The notes under the pieces: generated by a model
The model's database searches: none
What the model was told of the DNA's origin: nothing
The model's input: only the letters and a program-made list of their open reading frames with translations
Translations under genes and position numbers: made by a program
Shown: positions 41,732 to 53,258 of the stretch, in pieces
How positions within the stretch are numbered: the stretch's first letter is position 1
Layout: the number at the start of each line of letters is the position of its first letter
Assembly: GCA_009829735.1 (NCBI GenBank)
Contig: CM020619.1
Coordinates: 14,887,589-14,951,588, forward strand
Direction: 5' to 3'
DNA: 64,000 nucleotides
Source of the DNA: Pyropia yezoensis
Lineage: Eukaryota; Rhodophyta; Bangiophyceae; Bangiales; Bangiaceae

Positions 41732-43102
41732 ATGGCCGCCCGGCGGCTCCTCCCCGGCGTCCGCCGCGCCCTCTCCTCCGCCACCTCCCCCGCCGGGGAC
41801 CTCTCCCCTGCCGAGATCCGGTCGACCGTCTCTGCCTGGGCGGCCACCCACCTCCGCCCCGCGCGGGAGGCGGCGCTCAAGGCGGCCGCCGCGCCGCCCC
41901 CCCCGTCGGGCGCCCCGCCGCCGTCGACGGCCCTGCCCGCGTTGATGTGGCGGGAGCTGGGCGGCCTGGGCGTCCTGGGCATCACCGCCCCCCCGGCGGT
42001 GGGGGGCCTCGGCCTGGGCTACGCCCACCACGTGGCGGCGATGGAGGCACTGTCCCGCGGCTGGCCCGCCGCGGGCCTCAGCTACGGCGCGCACTCCAAC
42101 CTGTGTGTCAACCAGCTGGTGCGCCACGCGTCGGCAACCGCCACCGCCGCCTACCTGCCGTCGCTCGTCGACGGGTCAGCCGTGGGGGGGCTCGCCATGA
42201 GCGAGCCGGGCGCCGGCTCGGACGTGCTCGGCATGACCACCTCCGCGGTCCGGGGGGCACGCCCGTCCGACGGCGCCGCCGGGTGGGTGCTCAACGGCGC
42301 CAAGGCGTGGTGCACCAACGCGCCGCTTGCCGACGTGCTCGTCGTGTACGCGGTCACCCACCCCGAGGCGGCGACTAAGGGCGGCCGCCTCACCGCGTTT
42401 GTGGTCGAGACCGCGTCGCCGGGCCTGTCGGTGGGGCCCCCCCTGGCCAAGATTGGCATGACCGCCTCCCCCACCGCTGACGTGGTGCTGGAGGACGTGT
42501 GGGTGCCCGAGTCGTCGGTGCTGGGCGCCCCCGGCGAGGGCGCCGCGGTGCTGATGAGTGGCCTCAACTCGGAGCGCCTCGTCCTGGCCGCCGGCCCGCT
42601 GGGCATCATGGAGGCCGCCCTGGACGTGGTGGTGCCCTACGTGCGGGAGCGGACCCAGTTTGGCTCCCCCATTGGCTCGTTTGGGCTCATGCGCGGCAAG
42701 GTTGCCGACATGGTCACCGCCACCGCCGTCACCCGCGCACACGTGTACGCGGTGGCGAACCAGATGGATGCAGAGGGGGAGGAGGGCGCCGCCGTGCGGG
42801 GTGGTGGCGGCGGCGGCGGCGACGACGGCGATGGGCGTGGCGGCCGGCGACGGCGGATGAATGTGGAGGCCGCGTCGGTCATCCTGGCCGCCGCCGAGGC
42901 GGCCGTCGCGGTCACGGGCGAGGCGGTGCAGGCGCTGGGCGGCAACGGCTACTGCGTCGAGTATGGGGTGGGCGGCCTGTGGGCCGACGCCAAGCTCTAC
43001 ACCATTGGCGCGGGCACGTCGGAAATCCGGCGCACGCTCGTTGGCAAGGCCGTGGTGGGCGGGGAGGGCGAGGGAGGGGACGACGCCGTGTGGGGGCGCT
43101 GA
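41732..43102 (+). CDS. IVD: isovaleryl-CoA dehydrogenase, mitochondrial
   Basis: A flavoenzyme of leucine breakdown that oxidises isovaleryl-CoA to 3-methylcrotonyl-CoA and passes electrons to ETF in mitochondria. The ATG at 41732 gives 456 residues and an Arg-rich presequence (MAARRLLPGVRRALSS) without acidic residues. The three acyl-CoA dehydrogenase domains are in order: SYGAHSNLCVNQLVRH and MSEPGAGSDVLGM (FAD/substrate), WVLNGAKAWCTNAP, then the C-terminal helical domain with ERTQFGSPIGSFGLMRGKVADM, ALGGNGYCVEYGVG and TIGAGTSEIRRTLVG. The catalytic Glu is at the position used by IVD, E281 in SGLNSERLVLAAGPLG, which separates IVD from most relatives. A Gly/Asp/Arg insertion of about 30 residues (42775-42860) interrupts the C-terminal domain before MNVEAASV. 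There are no introns. Confidence 0.96.
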   Translation: MAARRLLPGVRRALSSATSPAGDLSPAEIRSTVSAWAATHLRPAREAALKAAAAPPPPSGAPPPSTALPALMWRELGGLGVLGITAPPAVGGLGLGYAHHVAAMEALSRGWPAAGLSYGAHSNLCVNQLVRHASATATAAYLPSLVDGSAVGGLAMSEPGAGSDVLGMTTSAVRGARPSDGAAGWVLNGAKAWCTNAPLADVLVVYAVTHPEAATKGGRLTAFVVETASPGLSVGPPLAKIGMTASPTADVVLEDVWVPESSVLGAPGEGAAVLMSGLNSERLVLAAGPLGIMEAALDVVVPYVRERTQFGSPIGSFGLMRGKVADMVTATAVTRAHVYAVANQMDAEGEEGAAVRGGGGGGGDDGDGRGGRRRRMNVEAASVILAAAEAAVAVTGEAVQALGGNGYCVEYGVGGLWADAKLYTIGAGTSEIRRTLVGKAVVGGEGEGGDDAVWGR

Positions 43103-43577
43103 CGCTGGCCTGCCGCCGTCCGTGGCGGCAGCCAGGGCGCTGCGCTGGGGTTCTGGGCGCAACCTCCTGGCGGCCGCCGGTGGGAGCTTGGCCTCGTCCA
43201 CGGCGCGCGCGTGCTCAGAGGGGCAGGTTGCGGTGGGTGGGGGGGCGTGGAGCGCCTGCCGGGTGGCGCCCCCCGCGTCTCGCGCCCCTGTCACGGGTGG
43301 TCCCGCTGTCCACCCCGACGTCGGAGGGGGGTCGGAAGGCTCGGAAGGCCCCCCCTTTTCTATTTTTCCTGGTTCCCGCGGGAACCCCTGGTTGTTCGTC
43401 TCCCGCCTGCCCATTCCCCTCTTGCCCCCGCCCATCCGCGGCGGGGCCGAGCGCGCCGCCTGGCGGGACAGTCGAGTCGAATAGATGCATACGCCTGCCT
43501 ATGGACCCCCCGCTGCGCGCACACGCCACCCGCCACCTGCGCGCCGCCACCGCGAGACGCCAGGGCCCACCCCACCC
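43103..43577. other. short intergenic region between convergent genes
   Basis: Nothing recognisable; it holds the 3' ends of two convergent genes. Confidence 0.6.
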
Positions 43578-43772
43578 TCAACGGCGGCAGGCGCCGCCCG
43601 CCTCGGCCGCCGCGGCCGGCAATGGCCACGGCGCCTCTCCCCAGGAGCGCGGCTGCCCGCACCACCCATCCGTGGCGGCGCGCGGCGGGCCGGCCGCCCC
43701 CCCCCCCCCACCCCCACCCCCAGCACCCGCACCGCAGTCGTCATCCCACCCGTCCCCCCCCCCCCAGCGCCC

Positions 43773-43803
<31 letters not shown>

Positions 43804-43875
43804 CCGCGGGAGAGCGGCAGCGGCGGCGGCGGCGGCGACGGCGGGGCTGCGACGGGTGCCCCCCCCCCGCTCGCC

Positions 43876-43907
<32 letters not shown>

Positions 43908-46900
43908 AGCCCCACCGCCCCCGCCCCCCGACGAGGACCCCGACGACAGCGTCACGACGGGAACATGCCGCACGCGCGGCGCCACGTACGCCGGGTGGCC
44001 GGGCTCCACAATCACCAGCTCCTCGTCGTCGCCTGCCGCTGCCGCTGCCGCTGCTGCCGCCGCCCCTGCCGCGGCGGCGGTGGCCGGCCCGCCGCCGCCG
44101 CCTCCGGCGCCACCGGCGCCAGCACCCGCACCGCCGCCGCCGCCAAAGCCCGTTCCCCACACCCCCGCCCCACCGCGGGCGGCGGCGTCGCCGTCGCCAC
44201 GGCCAGCTTCTGCCAGGGCGGCGCCCCAAACTCCCCCCACGCTCACCCCCCCTAGCGTCCCGTCGCCCCCCCCGCCGTGTGGCCCCCACTGGTTCACCCG
44301 TGACCGCCACGGAAAAGGCGGCGGCGGCGGCGGCAGTAGTGGTGGCGGTGGTGGTGGTGGTGGTAGTGCCGGTGGTGGCGGCGGCGACGGGGAGCGGGGT
44401 GGCTGTCGGTAGGGGCGGTCGGGGGCGGCGGCAGCGGCGGCGGCGCTTCCCCCCCCTCCCCCTCCCCACGCCAATGCCCCCAGAGGCAAGGGGGCTTCGT
44501 CGCCCCACGGCATGCCCATCCGGGAGGCAAGAGGGGGAGCAGGGGGTGGTGGGACGCCACCGCCGCCGCCACCGGCGCCACCGGCGCCGACGTCATCGCC
44601 GGCGCGGGCGCCAATGTTGCCGCCAAACGCACCGTGCCGGCGCCGCCATGCCGTTGCAGCGGCGGTGGTACCGGAGGCCTCCCTGAGACGGCGAATATGG
44701 GCACGTAAGAACCGGCCCCGCCTGTCCTCCACCTCGCTCGCAGCCACGACAGCCGCAGCAGCCGCAGCGGCGGCGGCGGCAGTGGTGGTGGTGGTGACAG
44801 CGGCCCGCCCCGGCCAGCGGGAGTCGGCGGTGGTGGCGGCGGGGGGCCCCCAGCCAGAGGTCCGCACCGCTGGGGCGGCCACGCCGCGCCCGGGAGACGC
44901 GTCGGCAGTCACCCACGGAGTGGCAGCCCCACGCCACCGCCCCGCGCGTGCGGTCCCTGTCGTGTGGGCTGTGGCGGGCGCGCCGCGGCCGCCGCCGCCG
45001 ACGCTACGGCCGGCCCATTCGCTGCCGCCGGCGTCGCCGCCGCCGCCACCGCCACCGATGCCGCCGGCGCCCACACCACCACCGAGCTCACCGGCGGCGC
45101 CTCCCCCACTGGCGTCACCACCGTCGCGGCGGGGGCTGCGGCCGCTCCCGTCTAGCGCGGGACGGGTGCCCAGCGGCCGCAGAGGCGGGAGCGCCGGCCG
45201 CGGCGCCCACGGCAGCGGTGGGGGCGACGAAGGGCCAGATGGCGGGACGGGCGCCCCCGTGGTGGGGGGGAGGCCCGCCCACGCCATCCCGTCACCCCCG
45301 CCGCCACCGGCACCACCACCGCCACCGTCACCACCACCGCCGCCGCCGCCGCCACCAAAGCGATTGCCACCGCCACCGTCGCCACGACCGCCGCCGGCAC
45401 CCCCTCGCAACGGCGCGGGCGGCGTCAGCGGCGGGAGTGGTTGCGGCGGCGGCGGCGGCGGCAACCTTGCCGGTGAAGGCATACGCGACTGGGGAAGCCA
45501 CGGGTAGCTCAGCCACTCCGCGCGGTACGCGTCGGCCCGCTCGGCCGCGTCGGCGGCGACCGCCGCGGCCGTCATTTCGGCAGCAGCGGGCGCAGCGGGC
45601 ATGCCGGCGGCGGCGACGGGGGCAAACGCGGAAGTGGCGGCGGGGGCGGCGGCGGGGGCGGCGGCGGGGGCAGAGGCGGCGGGCGATACACCCACCAGCC
45701 CGTGAAGGTGGCCCAATCGACGGCGTGCGTGCGGCCGTGGCGGCGTCGGCCCCGCGGCGGGCGCGTCGCGAGCGGCGGGCGCCCCGGCAGCGGCGGCGGC
45801 AGCGGCGGCAGGCCCCCAACCCGCCGGCCCGCCGGGATGGTCAAATTGGGGGCGCGGGTGCGGCCGAGGCGGCGTCGGCGGCTGCCATTGGCACCACGGG
45901 CCCCTCCAGTGATCGGTCGGTGCGGGAGTCTGGCGGCCGCCGCCACCTCCACCGCCGCTGCCGCCGCCGCTGCCGCCGCCGCTACGTTCAGTGCCGACGT
46001 CACCGTCGCAGTCGCTGCCGCGGTCGCCACCACGGTCCTCCCTACGGTCGTCTCCGCCTCCACCTCCGCCACCGCCGTTGCCGTCGCCTCGGCCATTGGG
46101 AGCGGGAGCGCCTGGTGCCGCACCCGTTGGCAACGCGAGAAGCGCCGCAGCGGTCGCGCCCCTTTGGGCCGCTGCAGCCTGTGCCGCCGCCGCCGACGCG
46201 CTCGGCACATCGGCCCCAGTCACGACGACACGGCGGCGCTTGGGGCGGCCCGCCGCCTCCCCAGGCCGGTCGGGTGGGTCAGCGGGCGCCCCCCCCGGAG
46301 TTTGTCCTGCCCGCGCCTGTGACGGCTCCCGCTGCTCCGCCAGTGGCGACGGCGGCAGGAGCTCCCCTGGCGCGGCAGACCGCCCTTGCCGTTCATGCCA
46401 CGGCATCCGCCGGCGCCGCCACGGCACGTGAACGCCGGAAGACGGATATGGCCCGCCACCGGGTGCGCCGGCGCAGGCAGCTGCTGCCACAGCTGTGGCT
46501 GCGGCCGGCCGGGGCGGCCACGCAGACGGTTGCGGCGGCAGCGGCAGCGGCTGGGGTTGCAGCGGCTGGGGTGGCTGGCTGGCGGGCCCACCAGCGCGGG
46601 GAGGGGAGGCGGGGGGCAGCCGCCGACCCTGCCACTCCCCTGGTGACAGGGGTGGGGGGTGGCGGAGCCCGGCGGCGGTGGTACCACCGCCCGCCACAGG
46701 CCGCTGCCTCGGCAACCGCAGTGCCAGGGACGCGTTGCCGCCGCCAGCACCGCCACCGTGACCACCACCACCCCCCGTACCTTGAGACCGAGCAGCCGTC
46801 GCCAGTGGCGACCGCAACAGCAAGGACGGCGGCAGCCGAGGGTGGCCACCAGACGACTGGCCCCCCACCCGCCGCTGGACGCGCCGCGACAGCGGTGAAG

Positions 46901-48329
46901 GCGGCGGCGACCGACTGCGGCCGCGCCGCAAACTGGGCGACCGCCCGTCCCGGCGGCCGCGACCAGACAAGGACGTCGAAGACGACGAAGATGGGCCGAA
47001 GATACGGTTCATGGCCTCCTCTCTACCGCTGCCGATGCTGCTGGCGTCGCCGCGACCACCACGGGCCGCGGTGCAGGGGCCACCCGCGGCAGCAACGGGG
47101 GGTAACGGCGGGGACGGGCTCCGCGGCCGCGTCCGCTGCTTGTGAGGCCCGCCCGACCGCCCGTCTCGGCGGCCGCGACCAGACGGAGACAACGAGGACG
47201 AGGAGGACGCGCCAAAGATACAGTTCAAGTCATCAGCGCTGCCGCCGTTATTGGCGTCGCTGCGTCCGCTGCGGGCTGGGGCGCAGGGACCACCCTCGGC
47301 CGCCACAGGCGCTGACGGTGGGGACACGCTGCGCGGCCGTGGCCGCCGCTTGCGTGGTGGGCCCACGCGCGCTGACGGGGACGCAGACCGGGTGACTCCT
47401 CGGCCCGCCCGCCGAGGCAGCCGCGCCGACGACCGCGGCGACGCCGGCGGAGGCGGCAGCCGAAGGGCGGCCGCAATGCCCGCGTCGGCGGCACTGTCTA
47501 GCGGCGGCGTAGGGTAGACAGGGGGTGAGAAGGAACCCCGAAGAGGGGACAGACCCCCATGGCCATCCGTCGGGGACAGTGCTATTGAGGTGTCCGCGGC
47601 CGCCGACCCCGCTGCCGCTATGGGTGACGACGGCGGCGGCGACGCGTCGGTCCACGGCCGCCGTGGCGGGGACGCCCGCGCGGGGTGGGACGGTGAGCCC
47701 CGCGCGGCCGGTCGTTGCACCGCTGGTAACTGGTAGCGGTGGTGGGGGCCACTGCGGGGGCCACGGTGCGCACGACAGCCGCGCCCTGACCGCGACGGCG
47801 CCCCCACCTCGGTGGACGGTGACTCCTCGTCGTCGACGTCGATAGCGGCCGCTGACGACAACGTCGCCGATCGACCGCGTTGCCGGGGCGCGCGCTCGCG
47901 GCGGCGGTTGCCATTGCGGGGGCCACTGTAGGCGCGAGAGCCGCGGCCCGTGCGCGATGGCGCCCCGACGTCAGTGGACGATGACTCCTCATCATTGTCG
48001 GTGGCAGCCAACGATGGCGACACCCCCTGCCGACCAGGTCGCCGCGACACACCGTCGCGGCGGCGGCCACCATCGCGGGGGCCGCTGTGCGCACGACAGC
48101 CGCGGCCCGTGAGCGACCGCGCTCCCAACTCGGTGGAGGATGACTCCCCATCGTCGTCGGTGGCGACCAACGACGAAAACGTCACCCGCCGACCAGGCTG
48201 CCGTGACGCGCTCGCACGACCAAAGGGGCGCTTGCGAGGGCCACTGTGCGCGCGACAGCCGCGCCCCGGCCACGACGGCGCCCCCACTTCAGTGGAAGAC
48301 GACTCGCTGCCGTCGTCGGCGGCAGCAGA

Positions 48330-48361
<32 letters not shown>

Positions 48362-49886
48362 CCCCCCGCGGGCTGGCTCGCCGCGACGCTCCCTTTCCAT
48401 CGCCCAGGCGGCGGCGGCGGGAGCTGTCACCGGGGCCACACCCACCGGGTGGGTCCCCTAACGCATCCTCTGCCACGCCGGCCACAGGCGGCGAGTCCCC
48501 CGCAGGCTCGCCCACGACACCACCAGGAAAACGCACCGCCAACCGCGCCCGCCGCCGGGCTTCCCCTCCCCGGTCGTTATTGTCGGGGGGCGGCAACTCG
48601 CCGTCCCCTCGCGGCTGCGCACCTTTCAATGACCCCCCTACCAATGACGACCCCCGGCGGCTGGCGACCGCCAGCGACCGTCGCTGCTGCCGCCGCTGCC
48701 GTCGTTCCAGCGAGTCCCGCGACGGTGGCCGGCGGAAAGCACCGACAGGGTCAATTGCGATCGGGGACCGGGACCGCCACCGTCGTGGCGCCTCGCTGCG
48801 GCCGCCGTAGCCGCCGCCGTCACTGTTCACGACGGAGGCGTCGGCGGCGGCGACGGCAGCGGAGGCGGGTGTAATGGCAGCGGCGGCGACGTCGGTGGCG
48901 CCCCTCCCCTGCCCCCCCTCGATCAGCCGTTTCCCCGGCAGAGGCACGCCCACCCCCCCCAGCACCTCCCCCGACGCGCCCACCAGCCCCGCCGCCCGCA
49001 GCGCGGCGGCGTCAACCACCCCCACCCGCACTTCCCACGCAGCGCAGCGGGGGCGGCGGTCCCACCCCGCGGCGCCGCCGTCGAGCGCCTCGGGCGGCAG
49101 CACCACAAACTCTACCCGTACGTTGACAAGGCCCCAGCGGCCACCGCCGCGGTCTCCACCACCACCGCCGCTCGTGTGACCACCCAGGGTCGGGCGGTCA
49201 AACGTGTAGGTGGTGTGCGAGGTGCACCCCCCCCCCCTTCCCCCCCCGTCCTCGCCTCCCCCCACCCCACCACTACTGCCGAGCAGGTGCCAGACGCCCA
49301 CACCCACGCCATCCACTACCGCCGTCGCGGCGACGCGGGAGCGCGCGGGGAACAGCACCCCGACGTCGGGGCCCGGCGGCGGCCAGCCACCCCCCACCGG
49401 CGGGTGGCCGCTACCGCCACCATAAACGTCGAGCGCGACAGCCCAACCATTGGTTTCGGCGCCGTCGAGCGCAACGAGCCAGCCGGCGGGGAGGCCCGGC
49501 GTCGCCGCTGCGACCGCGGGCGGCACGTGGTAGACATCCCACCCGTCGTGGCGGTCTGGGTCAGCAGCGGCCGCGGCGGCGGCGGCAGGGACAGTAAGCG
49601 CAGCTGCAGGGGCACGTGTGGCGGCAGCAGTGCTGATGGCGGCGGCGGCATCGGCGACGGCAGTGTCGGCGTTGGCGGCGGCAGGCGCCGTGGCGGCAGG
49701 CGCGGCGGCCGGGGCGGCGCGAACGATGCGCACACCGTGCGGGGGCGGTCGTGCCGGGTGCGGCCGCGCCCACGCGGTGCCGTTGGTGATACCATCCGCC
49801 GAGGGGGTGAAGCGGGTCAGCCGCGACGCTGCAAGCAGCAGCGGGTGCGCACCGGCCGTCGCGGCAGGGGCGGTGACGCCTGCCAT
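43578..49886 (-). CDS. very large low-complexity SR-like protein with internal tandem repeats
   Basis: One intronless frame of 2,102 residues from the ATG at 49886 (MAGVTAPAATAGAHPLLLAA). The N-terminal ~300 residues contain the most ordinary sequence (HDGWDVYHVPPAV, GLPAGWLVALDGAETNGWAV, WGLVNVRVEFVVLPPEALDG), perhaps a beta-rich domain of unknown type. The middle is Arg/Ser/Pro/Gly-rich with RSRSP-type dipeptides, as in RNA-processing SR-like proteins. It has four ~55-residue repeats (SSTEVGAPSxxGRGCRAHSG) and two ~70-residue repeats ending CIFGxSSSSS and RIFGPSSSSS. Near the C-terminus, DDEELVIVEPGHPAYV and VPVVTLSSGSSS look like SUMO-interacting motifs (hydrophobic core beside acidic or Ser residues). 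Poly-Gly and Pro tracts fill the rest. The uninterrupted length and coherent motifs argue it is real. No enzyme domain is visible. Confidence 0.65.
46925..47340 (-). repeat. two ~210-base tandem repeats within the large SR-like gene
   Basis: They encode successive units containing GGPCxxARxGRxDAxxxGS and (N)(C/R)IFGxSSSSS, followed by SGRGRRDGR. The two units are similar but not identical. Confidence 0.6.
47750..48330 (-). repeat. four tandem ~165-base repeats within the large SR-like gene
   Basis: Each unit encodes acidic/Ser (DDxESSSTEVGAPS), then GRGCRAHSGPR, then a basic SR stretch. Units are clear at about 47750, 47920, 48080 and 48240 on the plus-strand coordinate. They differ by many substitutions, so the array is not recent. 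Confidence 0.75.
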
Positions 49887-51323
49887 GACGCGGCGAGTTG
49901 TCCCCAGTGGTGGAGGAAAAACAGATGGGGAGACAAGACAAGGAAGCAAAGGCAAAGGGAGGAGAGGGGAGACCGGGGGTGGGCGACAAGAGACTACCGC
50001 GGGCGACGCGTCGCCCCCCGCCACGGCCGACCCGCCCTACAACCGCCAGCGGATGTCGGGGGCGGCCGCATGCTCTGGGACGTCAGGTCGAGGAGAGCGG
50101 CCAAGCGAGCGCTGGCTGGCAGACGACGCAGTGCCCACTGCTGATCGGGGGCATGACAGGGCGATACATTCCACGACTACGTGGGCTACCCCCAAGTCCC
50201 CTCCACCAGGTCGATGCAGCAGTTCCCCCTGTGCAGCAGTACTGTATGTATGTACTGTGCAGAGTGATTGTCCGTAAATACTTGGTCCAAGACGATGACT
50301 CGCAGAGACTGCAGCCCATTTGCCTTTGTCCACCAGGAGAGATACTCCTCGAACACTATACTACATCGAGGGGCATGGGAATGCGGTTGCTTCTGCGTGT
50401 GATGCCACTGCTGCATTTATGTCAATCATGGGTTGTCTCTCGTGCCCAGACTGAAGAAGACAGTTCGGTGTCTCTCCGCTTCCGCTGCAGATAACGACAT
50501 GTGCGAAGGTCGGAGGTGACTCAGCCGATACGAGACAACAGTGCACTGCTATCCCTCGAGCTACGAGAAAATAGTTCAAAACTCACACCTGTGATGGACG
50601 TACCCCCTGTGTGTTGATAAGAGTGTCTCAAGCCCAGAGCAGCGCCTTCACGAGTCTGTGGCCGTGGCGATGCGCCTCGTGTATTGCACCTGACTGTGCC
50701 ACAAGTGGGGCGAGTTTTCCAGCCTGGAAAAGGAGCAGATGGACGTCCAGCAACTCAGGGTGAGAGCAGAAGTTCTCAGGGGCAGACTGAGCCTGAGAAA
50801 CTCTAGGGTCGTTTCTTTGTAGCCGACTGTGAAGCGTAGGAAGGTACGTGGTCGGGTGGATATGGGGGGGGGTGGGGAAGCACTTTGATTTTGGTAGGTC
50901 CCTGTACAGTCGTTGGCACAGCAGGGGCGGTGGCAGAAGTACAGGTCTACAGGCTGTGTTGCTTCTCTTTGAGGTGCTCTGCCGTTCCTCGTGCTACATA
51001 CATATGTACACAAAACGGGTCAGGTAGTAGCCAATTGGGATGGGGGGTGGGGGGTGGAGGCGGCGGCCGACGCGGTGTTGGTGTGTGGGCTGCCCATTGT
51101 TCGTCGCGTTGCCGCGCCCCAGCGGAATAGTTGGTTGCGATTGCGCCCCTACGGCACCCCGCCCCGCACCCCTAATCCGACGCGCCAAGCCCACCGGCGG
51201 TCCGCCGTGGACGCCCCAGCCCCCTCTTCCGCTCTGGCGGCGGCCCCTACGCCCCCCCACCCCAGCCGGCCGCCGCCGTCTGCGCCGCCGACGCACGCCC
51301 CCACCGTCCCGGTTCAGCGTCTC
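49887..51323. other. intergenic region, no supported gene
   Basis: No convincing coding sequence in 1.4 kb. A GTACTGTATGTATGTACTG motif occurs at about 50239-50257, upstream of the SR-like gene. Base composition from 50250 to 51000 is nearer to balanced than in the coding flanks. Confidence 0.5.
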
Positions 51324-51576
51324 TTAGTCAAAGATCGTTTCCAGCACGTCCGCCGCCACCGACCGCACCACCCCCTGCACCGCCGAGTTGCCCCCCGCCC
51401 GGACGGTGCGGTACGCCCACGAGCGGGGCGGCGGCGCCTGCGGCGGCGGCTGTGGCGGCGCCTGCGGCGGCGGCTGTGGCGGCGCCTGCTGCGGCGCAGC
51501 CGCCGCCGCCTTTAACAGCCAGCTCGGCTCCTCGCCCCCACGCCCACGAGCACCGCCACCGCCGCCGCCGCGGCCG

Positions 51577-51608
<32 letters not shown>

Positions 51609-51743
51609 CGCGCGGGTGAACCACATGGCCGCGATGACGGCCAGGGCGGCCCACGCGAGCGCCAGCACCGCCGTCGATGGGCCCGCGGCGGGGGGGGGGG
51701 CGAGCACGTAGCCGGGCGGCAGCACCCCATGCGCCGCCTGCAT
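51324..51743 (-). CDS. small single-pass membrane protein with QAPPQPPP repeats
   Basis: A 139-residue protein from the ATG at 51743 (MQAAHGVLPPGYVLAPP). A membrane helix lies near residues 24-42 (AVLALAWAALAVIAAMWFTR). A Gly/Arg-rich stretch follows, then a short array of APPQPPPQ-type repeats encoded by near-perfect 24-base DNA repeats (51428-51490). The C-terminus is ordinary sequence (WAYRTVRAGGNSAVQGVVRS, then VAADVLETIFD). The last ~30 residues, predicted helical, look conserved in character and recall the C-terminus of the protein at 52814-53258, but no family is recognised. The upstream leader is G-run rich, so the start is moderately sure. Confidence 0.5.
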
Positions 51744-52145
51744 GGCCCCGCTCTTTTCTTGAACAGGAGGAGGGGGGCGGGGGGGGGGGGGGGTGGGGAG
51801 ATGCGGGGGGGGGGGGGAGGGGGTGACGGCAGAAGTAAGAAGGGGGGGGGGTGGGTGGGGCACCGAGGATGAAGCGCGCGCCGATGCGGGACCACAGGGC
51901 TTTGGGGGGGGCGTCGGGGCAAGTCGGCAGGTAGCGGAGGGGGGGGGACGGGGGAAGGCGCGCTGCGTGGGGCGGCGACGGCGGCGGTCGGTGGGTGCAC
52001 GCGCCGCGCGGGGTGCCCCTGATATAGCTCCCGCCCCCGGGGCGGTGGGGTCTGCAACGGGACGATGCGGCGGCGGCTGGCGGCGGGGGGGGGGGTTCGC
52101 GCCGCGCGTCCGACGAGGACACGGCCCCAGCCGCCGCGAACGGGC

Positions 52146-52213
52146 GCGTCACGGACCCGCGGGTACAGCGGCAGGACTGCAGTCCTTACGCTGCACGCGC
52201 GAGTCCGTGACGC
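52146..52213. repeat. 68-base near-perfect palindrome (cruciform or hairpin)
   Basis: Outer arms GCGTCACGGAC and GTCCGTGACGC are perfect complements. Inner parts (ACAGCG with CGCTG; AGGACT with AGTCCT) continue the pairing to a CTGCAG centre, with only a few mismatches. It lies in the region between the two small membrane protein genes. Confidence 0.75.
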
Positions 52214-52813
52214 ACTACTGCTGCGTGGGCACCATCCGACGGGGACGACGGGCTCGGGGCAGCGGCGCGCCAGACGTGCCAGCCGCTCTCGCGTCTAGCC
52301 GCCCCTCGCCCACCGTGCGCGTGCCGGCAGGCGGGCGGCCCCGCAGGGCGACACGCCCGGTGGTGCGTACCGTGCGCAGACTTGCTCTCCCCGCTCCCCC
52401 TGCAGGGGAGCGGCGAGGGAGACGCCGTGCGGTTTATAGACCCCGATGGGGGGGCGGTGTGGGCGGCGGGATCGGCGGCACGGCAGCACCGCCGCACCGG
52501 CCTTTCCCTCCTCACCGTCGGGGCTACGACTACATAGACCCGGCGGCCACAGCGCATCGGCGGCACCCCCCTGGCCGGCTTGGCAAGCCAGACTCGGGCA
52601 GCGGTGAGGTCCCGCAGCTGCCGTGATCACCACCCCCCTGCAGCCCAACCCCCCCCCGCCCCTTGCATCCCCCCCCCCCCTGCTCCTGCACCTGTCTCTC
52701 CCCGTTTGATATCCTCGCTCCCCCCCCCCCCTCCTCTCTGCCACCGCTACTCCCCTGTCCGCCACCCGCCACCCGCCGCCCGCCCTCCTAAAGGCTTTAG
52801 GGCCCCCCGCGCC

Positions 52814-53258
52814 ATGAAGAGCTTTTGGCCTCTCGCCGGCACCCCCCCCCCCCCCCCCCCCGCCGGTGTACTGCATCCCCCGTGGCGCCACGGCCGCCTC
52901 GCGGCTGTGGGCGCTCCTCCTCCTCGCCGCGTGGTCGCTCGCCCTGCTCGCCGCCCGAGAGGTGGTCGCCGAGGCACGCGCCGCGCAGCGGCGGGACGCG
53001 GCCGCGCGGTGGCACACCGCCACGGCGGCGGCCTTGACCACCGTGCGCGCGCGGGCAGCGGCGCAGGCGGCGGCGGCGGCAAAGGGGGCGGCGGCAACGG
53101 AGGCGGCCGGGGGGGGCGGCGGCGGCGGCGGCGGCGGGGCGCCGTCGACGGGCCGGCGGCTGGCGTGGTTGGCTGGCAAGATGGGCGCCAAGATGGTGCT
53201 CGGCACGCTCCTACCCGGCAGCGGGGAGCTGCTGGAGATGGTGGGCACCTGCCTGTGA
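52814..53258 (+). CDS. small membrane protein, frame broken at a 20-base C run
   Basis: The likely start is the ATG at 52814 (MKSFWPLAGTPP) after a long C/T-rich leader. The C run at 52842-52861 then shifts the frame: the downstream frame with a sensible product is VYCIPRGATAASRLWALLLL, then AAWSLALLAAREVVAEARA (membrane helix), a helical Ala/Arg region and poly-Gly, ending RLAWLAGKMGAKMVLGTLLP and GSGELLEMVGTCL at the stop at 53258. With the run one or two bases different in length, both parts join into about 147 residues. The family is unknown; the small single-helix layout resembles the neighbouring protein at 51324-51743. Confidence 0.5.

Noticed and set aside
44948-47395. 815-codon plus-strand Arg-rich open frame
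   Set aside because: Antisense shadow of the large SR-like gene.
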